Below, piece after piece: positions 8,949 through 18,728 of a stretch of DNA of 64,000 nt. The notes under the pieces are model-generated. The model was not told where the DNA came from, searched no databases, and saw only the letters and a program-made list of their open reading frames with translations. A program made the translations under genes and the position numbers. Each line of letters begins with the position of its first letter. The first letter of the stretch is position 1. The stretch spans positions 558,001 through 622,000 of the forward strand of contig NZ_JAJAQH010000006.1 of NCBI RefSeq assembly GCF_020523625.1, in the 5' to 3' direction. This stretch comes from Methylovorus menthalis (GTDB lineage Bacteria; Pseudomonadota; Gammaproteobacteria; Burkholderiales; Methylophilaceae).

Positions 8949-11525
8949 ATGACCACTACTGCTGTCGACACACCAAACCCATCTGCCGAAAACCATACGC
9001 CCATGATGCGCCAATATCTGGGGATCAAGGCCCAATATCCAGATATGTTGGTGTTTTATCGCATGGGCGATTTTTATGAATTGTTCCATGACGATGCCGA
9101 GAAAGCCGCCAAGCTGTTAGGCATTACCCTGACCAAGCGTGGTGCGTCGAATGGCGAACCCATACGCATGGCAGGGGTGCCTTATCATGCCGCCGAGCAA
9201 TACCTCGCCAAGCTGGCCAAACTAGGGGAAGCTGTCGCCATTTGTGAGCAAATTGGCGACCCTGCCAAAAGCAAAGGGCCGGTAGAACGGCAAGTCACGC
9301 GTATCCTGACGCCAGGCACCCTGACAGATAGCGCTTTGCTGGACGACACCCGGGATAATCTGTTAGTTGCCGTATCAGCCGGGGAGGGCATTGTTGGCCT
9401 GGCCCGCATTAACCTGGCTGCCGGCCAGCTTGTGCTCACTGAAGTTGCCCCAGGACTGCTCGCGCAGGAGCTGGAGCGTATTTCTCCTGCTGAATTGCTG
9501 CTGGCCGATGGTTACCAGCATCCCAGCATTGAAGCACTCAAGTGCCCAAAAAAACGCCTGGCACCGTGGCAGTTTGATCTCGACTCCGCCACGCAATTGC
9601 TGACCCAGCAATTCAATACGCATGACCTGGCTGGCTTTGGCTGCGCCGACCTGACGCAAGCCATCTCGGCAGCAGGGGCTTTGCTCGATTACGTTCGACA
9701 TACCCAGCGCAGCAGCCTACCGCATATCAATGCCTTGTCGGTGGAGCAGAGTGGCGAATATATTCAGTTTGATGCCGCCAGCCGCCGCAACCTTGAAATC
9801 GACCAAACCCTGCGTGGTGAACCGACGCCCACTCTTTATTCGCTGCTGAATACCAGCCGCACGGCGATGGGTGCACGCCTGCTACGGCACTGGCTGCACC
9901 ATCCACTGCGTGATCATGCGGCGATACAGGCACGCCTGGAGGCCGTTGCTGCGCTATTGCACGGCGATGCCCTACAAACGCCACGGCGCCTACTTAACAA
10001 CATTGGCGATATCGAACGCATTACCGCGCGCGTGGCCTTGAAAAGCGCCCGCCCTCGCGATCTTTCCGGGTTGCGCGACAGCTTGCAGCAATTGCCCGAA
10101 CTCCAACAATCCCTGGCAGGCTTGCCATCCGCATTGTTGCAACAGGCAATTGCCTTGCTACAGCCGCCTGCCGACGTCACTTCCTTGCTCGCCGCGGCCA
10201 TACGTTCCGAGCCCTCATCAGTGCTGCGTGAAGGTGGGGTGATTGCCGATGGCTATGATTCCGAGCTGGATGAGCTGCGCGGCATACAAACCAATTGTGG
10301 CGAATTTCTGCTCAAGTTTGAGGCGGAAGAGCGCGCACGTACCGGCTTGGCCAACCTCAAGGTTGAGTACAACAGCGTGCATGGCTTTTACATTGAAATC
10401 AGCCGTGCCCAGGCCGAGCATGCCCCGGCCGAATACCGCCGTCGGCAGACCCTTAAAAACGCCGAGCGTTTTATTACGCCCGAGCTCAAGACCTTTGAAG
10501 ACAAAGTGCTCTCCGCCAATGAGCGTGCCCTGGCGCGCGAAAAAGCCCTGTATGACGCTTTGCTTGATGCACTTGCTCCCTATATTCAAGCCTTGCAGGC
10601 CAATGCCCACGCCGTCGCCCAGCTGGATGTCATCGCCACCTTTGCCGAGCGTGCCCAGGCACTGAGTTACGTGCAACCTGAATTTACCGCCGAAGCGGGT
10701 ATTCAGATCACGGCCGGCCGACACCCGGTGGTGGAGCAACTGGCGCAACCGTTTATCGCTAATGATGTGCAGCTCACGCCTTACCGCCAGTTGCTGTTGA
10801 TCACCGGGCCCAATATGGGCGGTAAATCGACCTATATGCGGCAGACAGCGCTGATCGTGCTGCTGGCGCATTGCGGTTGCTTTGTTCCCGCTAAGGCTGC
10901 ACGTATCGGACAGGTAGACCGTATCTTTACCCGCATAGGCGCCTCGGATGACCTAGCTGGCGGCCGCTCGACCTTCATGGTGGAAATGACGGAAACGGCC
11001 AATATCCTGCATAACGCCACGGAATACAGCCTGGTATTGCTCGATGAAATCGGGCGGGGCACTTCCACGTTTGATGGTCTCTCGCTGGCCTGGGCCGTCG
11101 CGCGGCAATTACTCGAGCGTAATCGCAGCTATACCTTGTTTGCCACCCACTACTTTGAGCTGACACGGTTGGTAGAAGATTTCAAACAAGCCGCCAATGT
11201 GCATCTGGATGCGGTGGAACACGGCAATGGCATTGTCTTCCTGCATGCGGTGCAAGAGGGGCCTGCCAGTCAGAGCTACGGCCTGCAGGTTGCCCAGTTG
11301 GCTGGTATTCCACGCTCAGTAGTTAACGCGGCTAAACGCAAACTGGTGCAACTTGAGCAACAGAATATACAGGCGGGGCCTCAAGGCGATATGTTCAGCC
11401 AGCCTGCTGCCGAACCGCACGTTGAAGTATCCCCCGCGCTTGCGGAGCTGGAGCGCCTGGATCCGGATGATTTGACACCCAAGCAGGCGCTGGAAGCGTT
11501 ATATAAATTAAAAACTCTACTTTAG
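8949..11525 (+). CDS. mutS: DNA mismatch repair protein MutS
   Basis: Recognises base mismatches and starts methyl-independent or MutL-directed repair. The mismatch-contacting Phe-x-Glu is in MGDFYELF (about residues 38-45). Walker A is [13 protein letters not shown] (about 619-631), followed by the [13 protein letters not shown] loop and Walker [14 protein letters not shown]; the helix-turn-helix region and dimer tail end in [13 protein letters not shown]. At 858 aa it has full MutS1 length. No clear ribosome site is seen before the ATG. Its stop overlaps the end of the convergent arsC-like gene by 9 bases. Confidence 0.97.
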   Translation: MTTTAVDTPNPSAENHTPMMRQYLGIKAQYPDMLVFYRMGDFYELFHDDAEKAAKLLGITLTKRGASNGEPIRMAGVPYHAAEQYLAKLAKLGEAVAICEQIGDPAKSKGPVERQVTRILTPGTLTDSALLDDTRDNLLVAVSAGEGIVGLARINLAAGQLVLTEVAPGLLAQELERISPAELLLADGYQHPSIEALKCPKKRLAPWQFDLDSATQLLTQQFNTHDLAGFGCADLTQAISAAGALLDYVRHTQRSSLPHINALSVEQSGEYIQFDAASRRNLEIDQTLRGEPTPTLYSLLNTSRTAMGARLLRHWLHHPLRDHAAIQARLEAVAALLHGDALQTPRRLLNNIGDIERITARVALKSARPRDLSGLRDSLQQLPELQQSLAGLPSALLQQAIALLQPPADVTSLLAAAIRSEPSSVLREGGVIADGYDSELDELRGIQTNCGEFLLKFEAEERARTGLANLKVEYNSVHGFYIEISRAQAEHAPAEYRRRQTLKNAERFITPELKTFEDKVLSANERALAREKALYDALLDALAPYIQALQANAHAVAQLDVIATFAERAQALSYVQPEFTAEAGIQITAGRHPVVEQLAQPFIANDVQLTPYRQLLLITGPNMGGKSTYMRQTALIVLLAHCGCFVPAKAARIGQVDRIFTRIGASDDLAGGRSTFMVEMTETANILHNATEYSLVLLDEIGRGTSTFDGLSLAWAVARQLLERNRSYTLFATHYFELTRLVEDFKQAANVHLDAVEHGNGIVFLHAVQEGPASQSYGLQVAQLAGIPRSVVNAAKRKLVQLEQQNIQAGPQGDMFSQPAAEPHVEVSPALAELERLDPDDLTPKQALEALYKLKTLL

Positions 11526-11891
11526 AGAAGGTGTGGCGTTGCCGAGTATTTCCAATACTTTCTCAGCGGGCCTGCACAAGCGGGTGCCAAGGGGTGAGAC
11601 AACAATCGGTCGATTAATGAGTTCTGGGTGCGACTCCATGGCATCCAGCAAGGCCTCATCGGATAAATCGGGGTTTTCCAGATTCAGTTGTTGATAAATA
11701 TCCTCGGTGCTGCGCAATAAGTCCCTGGCCTCCAGACGTGCATCTCGCAGTAATTTCTCAAGCGTAGCCCGATCTGGGGGTGTTTTTAAATACTCAATGA
11801 TCGTGGGCTCTTGACCGCTTTGGATTATTAGCTCAAGAGTCTCTCGGGACTTACTGCAGCGTGGGTTATGGTAAATGGTGATCTCTGACAT
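11517..11891 (-). CDS. arsC: ArsC family glutaredoxin-dependent arsenate reductase
   Basis: A 124-aa thioredoxin-fold protein of the plasmid R773 ArsC family, which reduces arsenate to arsenite with glutathione and glutaredoxin. The catalytic cysteine is in [12 protein letters not shown] (near residue 12), and the arginine-bearing segment NRPIVV leading to LCRPAEKVL is present near residue 90. The start at 11891 gives [10 protein letters not shown], the usual N-terminus; an upstream in-frame start would add five residues. No arsR or arsB sits nearby, so a general redox role (as for the YffB/Spx-like relatives) cannot be excluded. Confidence 0.85.
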   Translation of the reverse strand: MSEITIYHNPRCSKSRETLELIIQSGQEPTIIEYLKTPPDRATLEKLLRDARLEARDLLRSTEDIYQQLNLENPDLSDEALLDAMESHPELINRPIVVSPLGTRLCRPAEKVLEILGNATPSLK

Positions 11892-12103
11892 GACGGTGGT
11901 TCCCAAAATGAAATGCTGAGGGTAAACAAGCTTATGCTATTCGGCAAGTCTGCCTATTGTCGGCTTCATGATCGCCAGCAGTGCTGTTTGATGATTTGTC
12001 TATATTGAGACGATGGCTTGCCGGCCTTCACACAAGCGTCTATGTTATGGGGCGCGGCCTTCACTTGGCCAACTCTCTATCTTCATTCTGATTGGAAAAT
12101 ATC

Positions 12104-12613
12104 ATGTCCCTTAACTTTTACGATGCATCCAGCCCTTTGTTTGTGCGTGGGCTCCGTAACCTGAGTGCAATGCTGGTAAAGGCGGAGACCTACGCTCAGG
12201 CGCGCAGTATTGATCCAACCGTTCTGATTGGCGCGCGGCTGGCGCCAGATATGTTTCCCCTATCGCGGCAAATCCAGATTGCCACGGATACCGCAAAGGG
12301 GTGTGCCGCCCGCCTGGCAGGGGTTGAGATTCCTGCTTTTGAAGACACAGAGTCCACGTTTGATGAATTGCAACAGCGCATTGCCAAAACAATTGCGTTT
12401 ATCGAGACGATAACCCCTCAGCAACTGGAAGCAGCCGCCTCGCGGGAGATTCAGCTGAAGTTACGTGGTCGTGAGGTGACGTTTACGGCGCAAGCCTATC
12501 TTTTCACGTTCGTGATTCCCAATTTTTATTTCCACATGACCACGGCATATGGGATTTTGAGACACAACGGTGTAGAGCTGGGTAAACCAGACTATTTAGG
12601 TGCTTTGAGTTAA
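12104..12613 (+). CDS. DUF1993 family protein
   Basis: A 169-aa protein of the DUF1993 family, which belongs to the DinB/YfiT-like four-helix bundle group. Recognisable pieces are the opening YDASSPLFVRGLRNL, the ARLAPDMFPLSRQIQIA segment, and the C-terminal PNFYFHMTTAYGILRHNGVELGKPDYLG, where the histidines could form part of a metal site as in DinB-like proteins. I start at ATG 12104 (MSLNFYDA); a TTG 12 bases upstream is less likely. No enzymatic activity is established for the family. It is convergent with xoxF, sharing four bases at the ends. Confidence 0.82.
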   Translation: MSLNFYDASSPLFVRGLRNLSAMLVKAETYAQARSIDPTVLIGARLAPDMFPLSRQIQIATDTAKGCAARLAGVEIPAFEDTESTFDELQQRIAKTIAFIETITPQQLEAAASREIQLKLRGREVTFTAQAYLFTFVIPNFYFHMTTAYGILRHNGVELGKPDYLGALS

Positions 12614-14466
12614 AGCCCGAATACATTCAGGGCGCCGCCGCCTGGCGCGGCATTGTATTTAGCGAGATCCCTGAAGGCGCCAGCGGTTCCCGCACCGTCT
12701 GATTCCTGGGTAAGGCCTTGATTTAATGCAATGCCTGCCCAGCCGCCAATGCCGGAATACACACCTATGTATTGCTTGCCGTGGTGCGCATAGGTCATGG
12801 CATTACCCACCACGCCGGATCCTACCTGGAATTGCCATAGTAGTTTGCCCGAGCGGGCATCCAACGCTTTAAACCAGCGGTCCAGTGTGCCGTAAAACAC
12901 CAGATTACCCGCCGTCGCCAGCGCGCCACCCCATACGGGATAAGGTTCGCGGTTATACCATTTTGCCTCACCTTTCAATCCATCCCACGCCATGAATCCA
13001 CCCATGACGCCATCGGGCCCCGGGAACATGGTCAGACTGGCGCCTGCCCAGGGTTGCCCGGCGACATATTTGGCCTCCACTGCTTCATAACGCATGCAAA
13101 GGTGATTAAGTGGGACATAAAACATGCCGCTTTTTGGGGAGTAAGCCGCAGGCTGCTCGTCTTTCGCCCCAAGTGCTGCGGGGCAGATATTGGCGGTCTC
13201 CTGATCTTCGTGTGTGGAGTAGCGCGAGTCTTTTTGTGGCACGCCAGTGGCGAGATCCACATGCGTTGCCCAGTTCACGAAGGGATGCATTTTGGCGGCG
13301 ACCAGTAGCGTGCCATCGCGTCTATCCAGCGTGTAGGCAAAGCCATTGCGGTCAAAATGCGTTGCAAGCTTTTGCTTGCCGTGATCCCACAAAATGATCT
13401 CATTCACACTGTCGTAATCCCACTCGTCATGCGGGGTGAGCTGGTAACCCCATTTCGCCATGCCGGTATCCAGATCGCGGGCGAATAGCGTCATTGCCCA
13501 TTTATTATCGCCGGGCCGCACATCGGGATTCCACACCGAGGGGTTGCCCGTGCCGTAGTAGACCAGATTGAGCGCCGGGTCATATGAAAACCACCCCCAT
13601 ACCGGACCGCCACCATGCTCCCAACCATTACCGGCGGCTTGCGGCTTTAGCCATGTGCGCACGCCCAGATCTTTCTCCGGGAATACCAGACGATCTTTGC
13701 TTAAGGCTTTGAATGCGCCGCCTTCCTTGTTGCCGCCATGCACATCCTCATAAACGGAGAGGGCACTGTAATGCGGATTGGCCTGATTGAAGTCAGGGCC
13801 GATGCGTACATCTTTATCTGGGCCCATGCTGTAAGCCTTCCAGACCTCATGTCCATCGTTGATGGCATAAGCCGCCAGAAAGCAGCGCACACCAAATTCG
13901 CCGCCGCTACAGCCCGTCAGTACTTTATCTTTAAACACATAGGGCGCATTGGTGTTGGTGGCCCCGGTTTTGGGGTCATTGACCTGCTTTTCCCATACCT
14001 TTTGTCCTGTGCGGCTATCCAGCGCGACCAGCATGCCATTGTTTTGCTGCAGGAAAATCTTGCCATCGCCATAGGCAAGTCCCCTGCTGACGTTGTCGCA
14101 ACAGAGGATGCCCTGTATATCCTCCGACTGCTTGGGGAAATAAGACCAGATGATCTTCTGCTGATGGTTCAAGTCCAATGCATAAACATTGTTTGGGAAT
14201 GCGGTGTGCACATACAGAATATCGCCGATGACCAGTGGAGCTCCCTCATGACCACGGGTGATGCCGGTGGAGAAGGTCCATGCGAGTTGGAGCTTGCCGA
14301 CAGTACTCGCATTAATCTGCTTGAGTCTGCTATATGCTTGATTGAAATTATCTTTTCTTGGGCTTGCCCAATTGTCCTCAAGGGAGAGGGGGGCTCCATG
14401 AGCATGGGCGGTGATAAGAATTGAAAGGTAGCTGATTAAGCCAGAAAAGCGATTTGATTTACTCAT
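12610..14466 (-). CDS. xoxF: PQQ-dependent methanol dehydrogenase, lanthanide type (XoxF)
   Basis: Periplasmic quinoprotein alcohol dehydrogenase that oxidises methanol to formaldehyde or formate and passes electrons to a cytochrome c. A signal peptide covers about residues 1-24. Numbering from MSKSNRF, the adjacent disulfide is Cys122-Cys123, with metal ligands Glu190 and Asn308, catalytic Asp350, and Asp352 two residues later (EWDYDSVN). This extra Asp marks lanthanide-type XoxF; calcium MxaF has Ala there. Glu-to-Asn spacing is 118 residues against 84 in MxaF, so there is an insertion. The start could also be ATG 14511 (15 more residues). No cytochrome xoxG, xoxJ or pqq genes are adjacent, so it is an orphan copy. 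Confidence 0.9.
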   Translation of the reverse strand: MSKSNRFSGLISYLSILITAHAHGAPLSLEDNWASPRKDNFNQAYSRLKQINASTVGKLQLAWTFSTGITRGHEGAPLVIGDILYVHTAFPNNVYALDLNHQQKIIWSYFPKQSEDIQGILCCDNVSRGLAYGDGKIFLQQNNGMLVALDSRTGQKVWEKQVNDPKTGATNTNAPYVFKDKVLTGCSGGEFGVRCFLAAYAINDGHEVWKAYSMGPDKDVRIGPDFNQANPHYSALSVYEDVHGGNKEGGAFKALSKDRLVFPEKDLGVRTWLKPQAAGNGWEHGGGPVWGWFSYDPALNLVYYGTGNPSVWNPDVRPGDNKWAMTLFARDLDTGMAKWGYQLTPHDEWDYDSVNEIILWDHGKQKLATHFDRNGFAYTLDRRDGTLLVAAKMHPFVNWATHVDLATGVPQKDSRYSTHEDQETANICPAALGAKDEQPAAYSPKSGMFYVPLNHLCMRYEAVEAKYVAGQPWAGASLTMFPGPDGVMGGFMAWDGLKGEAKWYNREPYPVWGGALATAGNLVFYGTLDRWFKALDARSGKLLWQFQVGSGVVGNAMTYAHHGKQYIGVYSGIGGWAGIALNQGLTQESDGAGTAGAFRDLAKYNAAPGGGALNVFGL

Positions 14467-14532
14467 AAGCACATAACGAAAAACTTGAAAAACCGCTGAC
14501 AGCGCTTTCATAAATTACAATAATTCAATGCC

Positions 14533-16011
14533 TTACATTTTTATGCAGTCACAGTAAGGCTCTGAAGATGAGTATTCCTTCAAATTATATTTGACCTCAT
14601 AATTTTTTGGCCTTCTTGATTTTTGAGTGATGATTTCCATTATTCGATCATAGAAGCCTATATCTTTTAAACTCAGCTGAGTTCTCTCCAGGCTATTGCC
14701 CGCCACTTGTATCGTAATGTCAGCACTTTTCTTATTTCCTATTACTGTCCACCCAATGGCAGGAATGGTTTTTTTATAGTCACTTATTTCAATTGGCAAT
14801 AACTGAGGCTGAGATTGCCAAAACGTACTATTGATCGGCTGAGAAAAAGCCACAATCAAGGATCTCAAAGACCATAAGCAACTTGCCGGGCCTGAATATG
14901 GCTCCAGTATTTTGGTATCTTTGCCACAGTAACCTTGTGTAATGTTTCCATCACTCAAAGCACTCTGCTGAATAAAATATTGCCATGTGGCGTCAAGCGA
15001 GCGCTTGGCAACGCCACTTGAAATGGATTGCTGGTCAATGGATTGGCCGAAAATAAGGGGGGCCGGGGCCGCTAAGCGATAGCACGCGCTACGCCCCATG
15101 ATGGGTATGCCATGGGTGCCTATGAGATATTGATAGTTACTTAAGAATGCTTGCAGGCTTTCGCGTATAAATATCTCATCCAGCGTGGGTTGGATTTTAT
15201 TGATCCATTGGAGATGGTAATGAAATGCCCAGGCATTATAGAAATCATAGGTGCTGCGATCTTGCGCATCGCCATCTTTGAACCAGCCATCACCGACATA
15301 AAATGATTTGATCCGCTGATAGCTGTTTTGCGTGACCTTTGCATCATATGGCTGACCAAGCGAGCCTAGTACAGCATTCACCTGAATGACAAATAAGTGC
15401 CAGTTGCTGGCTGGAATTTTTTTGCCGTTCACTTGCCGCAGCCATGTAGCAATATTGTTTTTTTGTTTTTCTTCTAATGTATCCCAGATATATTCTCTCG
15501 TTAGCCACACCACCAGCGCTACATCAGCAGCTTCAACAATGGATTGTTGATAGTTGTGCATAGCTCCCCAGTATTCGGCATGCTCAGGGTTTGTCCCATT
15601 CACAATACCGGTCTTCAGCAAATTAACCAAATCTACAGAATGCCCATTTTTCAAGGTGTATTGCGTGCCATGCTGACCATATATCCAGGCTGCAAACAAA
15701 GGCGCAGTTCTTGTAAATCCCTCGATGCTGGCTACCTCTGCCCCCTGTTCCATGGGGCTTCCCTCATAATAAGCTCTTGTATTACCATCACTTTTATTCG
15801 CGATAAAACCGGTTAGAAAATATTCAAATAAATGGGTGTAATCTGAAAATGTATTATTTGGGGACGATTGTTGAAAGGGAGCCAATAATTCTTTACTCGA
15901 TGGAGAGAACTCCTTGCTGAGTATCCAATATGTGCTTGATATCATGAATGTGAATACAATTGCTATCACTACATATCTTGCTTGGATGTTGGTCTTGGCT
16001 TTGTGATTCAT
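14533..16011 (-). CDS. DUF2264 domain protein, membrane-anchored
   Basis: A 492-aa protein with one N-terminal hydrophobic segment (about residues 13-31), placing the rest in the periplasm or outside. The body resembles DUF2264 proteins: GFTRTAPLFAAWIYG near residue 98, NWHLFVIQVNAVLGSLG near 203, DGWFKDGDAQDRSTYDFYNAWAFHYH near 243-268, and MGRSACYRLAAPAPL near 306. Members have an alpha/alpha-toroid fold like glycan lyases and hydrolases, so polysaccharide degradation is a reasonable inference, not a fact. It is AT-rich compared with xoxF, 66 bases upstream of it on the same strand, and divergent from the flippase gene. Confidence 0.75.
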   Translation of the reverse strand: MNHKAKTNIQARYVVIAIVFTFMISSTYWILSKEFSPSSKELLAPFQQSSPNNTFSDYTHLFEYFLTGFIANKSDGNTRAYYEGSPMEQGAEVASIEGFTRTAPLFAAWIYGQHGTQYTLKNGHSVDLVNLLKTGIVNGTNPEHAEYWGAMHNYQQSIVEAADVALVVWLTREYIWDTLEEKQKNNIATWLRQVNGKKIPASNWHLFVIQVNAVLGSLGQPYDAKVTQNSYQRIKSFYVGDGWFKDGDAQDRSTYDFYNAWAFHYHLQWINKIQPTLDEIFIRESLQAFLSNYQYLIGTHGIPIMGRSACYRLAAPAPLIFGQSIDQQSISSGVAKRSLDATWQYFIQQSALSDGNITQGYCGKDTKILEPYSGPASCLWSLRSLIVAFSQPINSTFWQSQPQLLPIEISDYKKTIPAIGWTVIGNKKSADITIQVAGNSLERTQLSLKDIGFYDRIMEIITQKSRRPKNYEVKYNLKEYSSSEPYCDCIKM

Positions 16012-16189
16012 CTAAATGAGGCTGCTCATAGAGTTAAAATTAAGCTCTTGCATTAGCATATGTATAGGTTCTAATTGAAGCACACAAGATGACGCAGGAT
16101 AGTATATTCTTTTAATTTATCAGCGTTAAATGAAGTCTGTTTGGAAAAATATAACAAGAAAAAATGATATTCAACTTTCAAGACAGGGT

Positions 16190-17674
16190 ATGAAACAACA
16201 ACTTGCAAAAGGGGTAGCTTGGCTTTCTGCAGCCAAACTTATTGTCAACGGGCTTAGTACCCTAAGCACGCTTATTCTTGCTCGGTATTTGACGCCTGAT
16301 GATTTTGGCCTCGTTGCTTTTGCTACAACCATGCTTAGTGTTATCAGCGCAGTCACCGAGTTGTCATTGGCTTCTGCCTTGATTCATCACAGAAATCCTA
16401 CAGATGTTCATTACAACACTGCATGGACATTGAATGTGTTGCGATCATCAACCATAGGGGGCATTTTTTGCCTAGCTGCCCCGTGGATTTCAGATACTCA
16501 CGGTGACCCTCGCTTGCAATCCGTGATGATGATTCTAGGAATCACGTTGGCACTGAATGGGCTTACCAATCCGAAGATGGTTGTTTTAACCAAAAACCTT
16601 GTGTTTTGGCAGGAATTTGTAAGAAATGTCGCTGAACGATTGGCGGGTGTTACGGTAGGTATTGTGATAGCCGTGATTTACCAAAGTTACTGGGCATTGA
16701 TTGCAAGCACCGTTGTCTCGCAACTGGTCAGTATTGCAGTCTCCTATCTTGTATATCCATATCGCCCGCGAGTCTCGTTCCAGCATGCGAAGCAATTATG
16801 GTCATTTTCAATCTGGTTAACATTAGGCCAGATTGTGAACACGCTGAATTGGAAGTTTGATCATTTGTTGGTGGGCTTTCTTTTAGGAAACAAAGCTCTA
16901 GGGTATTACACCGTAGGTGACAATCTCTCCACGAAGCCGACACGGGAAATGATCTCTCCTCTTGAAACTACCCTTTTCCCAGGATTCAGCAAAATAGGTG
17001 AAGACAAACAAAGGCTGAAGAGTGCATATAGCAAAGCCCAGACCCTTGTGGCCATGATTGCTCTTCCCGTAGGGGTAGGTATCGCCTTGTTGTCATCGTC
17101 GATTGTTTTATTATTTTTGGGGGAGAAGTGGGAGCCAGTGATTCTGGTTATCCAGATCATGGCAGGCTCAGTCGCACTTCAAACCCTCAGTTCCGCAGTC
17201 CAGCCTCTTGCTTTATCCCAGGGGCAAACAAAATTACTTTTCAAACGTGATCTCATCAGCTTTGCTATTCGGATTCCCTTGATCGTAGTTGGTCTTTGGA
17301 CGGCAGGTTTGCTTGGGGTTCTGATCGGTAGAGCAATATCCACAGTGGTTAGCGTACATATGAATATGACGATAGTTAAGATGATTATCGGCACATCTAT
17401 TCGTGAGCAGTGGTTGGCCAATATACGTTCCCTTACTGGGGTCGTAAGTATGGTGGTGCTAGTTGGAGGTCTTCATTATCAACTTGGGGTTGGTCACAGT
17501 GTCCTGCAAATGATCACTCATTTGATCCTGTTCATTTTTGTTGGCGCCGTTGCTTATGCATCGGTGGTATTGGGGCTCTGGCTCTTGGTGGGTAAACCCC
17601 ATGGCCCAGAGCATGAGTGCATTAGTCTGCTGCAATCTCTGATAGGTAAGGTAAAAGCACGGCTGAATAAATAA
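16190..17674 (+). CDS. Lipopolysaccharide/EPS flippase (Wzx-like), copy 1
   Basis: Polytopic inner-membrane protein of 494 aa from the oligosaccharide flippase (MOP/Wzx) superfamily, which moves lipid-linked repeat units to the periplasmic face. Twelve or more hydrophobic segments are visible. Family features are the opening KGVAWLSAAKL, ARYLTPDDFGLVA and KALGYYTVGDNLS. An upstream ATG at 16130 would add 20 residues, but 16190 is preceded by AGACAGGG and aligns with the start of the second copy at 18729. The two copies are clear paralogues flanking a GT2 gene. Transported glycan unknown. Confidence 0.87.
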   Translation: MKQQLAKGVAWLSAAKLIVNGLSTLSTLILARYLTPDDFGLVAFATTMLSVISAVTELSLASALIHHRNPTDVHYNTAWTLNVLRSSTIGGIFCLAAPWISDTHGDPRLQSVMMILGITLALNGLTNPKMVVLTKNLVFWQEFVRNVAERLAGVTVGIVIAVIYQSYWALIASTVVSQLVSIAVSYLVYPYRPRVSFQHAKQLWSFSIWLTLGQIVNTLNWKFDHLLVGFLLGNKALGYYTVGDNLSTKPTREMISPLETTLFPGFSKIGEDKQRLKSAYSKAQTLVAMIALPVGVGIALLSSSIVLLFLGEKWEPVILVIQIMAGSVALQTLSSAVQPLALSQGQTKLLFKRDLISFAIRIPLIVVGLWTAGLLGVLIGRAISTVVSVHMNMTIVKMIIGTSIREQWLANIRSLTGVVSMVVLVGGLHYQLGVGHSVLQMITHLILFIFVGAVAYASVVLGLWLLVGKPHGPEHECISLLQSLIGKVKARLNK

Positions 17675-17713
17675 AAACTATTGGGGAAACATCAAGACAT
17701 CCGGGGGGGAATC

Positions 17714-18619
17714 ATGCGTGTTTCAATCTATATGCCGACGAAAAATCGTCTGGCCACCATGCAAATGGCGGTAAACTCAGTGCTTGCTCAAACCTACCAG
17801 AATATTGAATTACTGGTAGTGGATGATGGCTCGACGGATGGAAGTCGAGAGTATTTGAAAGCGCTCGAAGCCAGAGAAGCTCGGGTTAAGGTTTTTCTGA
17901 ATTCACAAAGTTTTGGCGCTTGTTATGCACGAAATATTGCAATCCAGGCATCCACGGGTGAGTTTTTAACCGGCATTGACGACGACGATGAGTTCATGCC
18001 TCACCACATCGCTGCACTACTGGATTATTGGCATTTCCTAGAGAAATATGAAACTGTGCCGGTGTCATGTATTTTTCCTCAGGCGCTGTCCAGGGTTAAT
18101 TCTGAATATAAGCTAGGTCAACGCAGAGTGCGAATCGCCTATCAGTCTTTATTCGAGGCTAATTACATAGGGAATCAGATTTTCACTCGACGTGAGTATT
18201 TCATTAATACACAAGGTTTTGATGAGAGTATGCCTGCATGGCAGGATCTGGAGTTTTTTTTCCGGGTGGTTAAGACCTATGGTCAAGCACGGCTTATGGA
18301 TATCCCTACCTATATTTTTGATGAGTCCCCAAGAGCAGATCGCTTGTCCGTTGGAAAAAAACAGCTAATCAGTACATCATGCCGCCTCATGATAGAAAAA
18401 CATGCGGCGAATGATCCTCGGCAGCAACAAAAATTATGGCTGCAAGTTTTTTCTAGGCATTATGGATTCAAACCTGACCTGCTTGAATTATTGCGATTTA
18501 TGAGGCTTGGGTTTTGGCCAGGGGGATATAAAAGAATCCTCAAGTCATATTCGTTGAAATTCAAGTATCAGGTTTTTCAAAAGAAAATTATCCAAAAGGA
18601 CTATAAGGAGCTGGTGTAA
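17714..18619 (+). CDS. GT2 glycosyltransferase
   Basis: Cytosolic GT-A family 2 glycosyltransferase of about 301 aa. N-terminal motifs are SIYMPTKNR, the nucleotide-binding VDDGSTDGS (about residues 39-47) and the metal-binding DDDDEF (about residues 89-94). ATG 17714 is preceded at optimal distance by a GGGGGGAA ribosome site; the TTG/ATG at 17681 lacks one. It lies between two paralogous flippase genes, which suggests that the block was duplicated around it or that two units were brought together. It probably adds one sugar to the repeat unit; the sugar is not predictable. Confidence 0.85.
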   Translation: MRVSIYMPTKNRLATMQMAVNSVLAQTYQNIELLVVDDGSTDGSREYLKALEAREARVKVFLNSQSFGACYARNIAIQASTGEFLTGIDDDDEFMPHHIAALLDYWHFLEKYETVPVSCIFPQALSRVNSEYKLGQRRVRIAYQSLFEANYIGNQIFTRREYFINTQGFDESMPAWQDLEFFFRVVKTYGQARLMDIPTYIFDESPRADRLSVGKKQLISTSCRLMIEKHAANDPRQQQKLWLQVFSRHYGFKPDLLELLRFMRLGFWPGGYKRILKSYSLKFKYQVFQKKIIQKDYKELV

Positions 18620-18728
18620 TTATTGCTACCATATTTCATGGCGTTGACTCGATTGAGGTTTGTGCCTTTAAAACATTAGAGACTTGCAGAAAAGGTATTT
18701 TATTCAATGACATGTAGTAGGAAGTCTC

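Noticed and set aside
12610-14511. Calcium-type methanol dehydrogenase MxaF
   Set aside because: The second Asp of DYD and the absence of mxaI/G/J genes point to XoxF; MxaF has Ala at that place.
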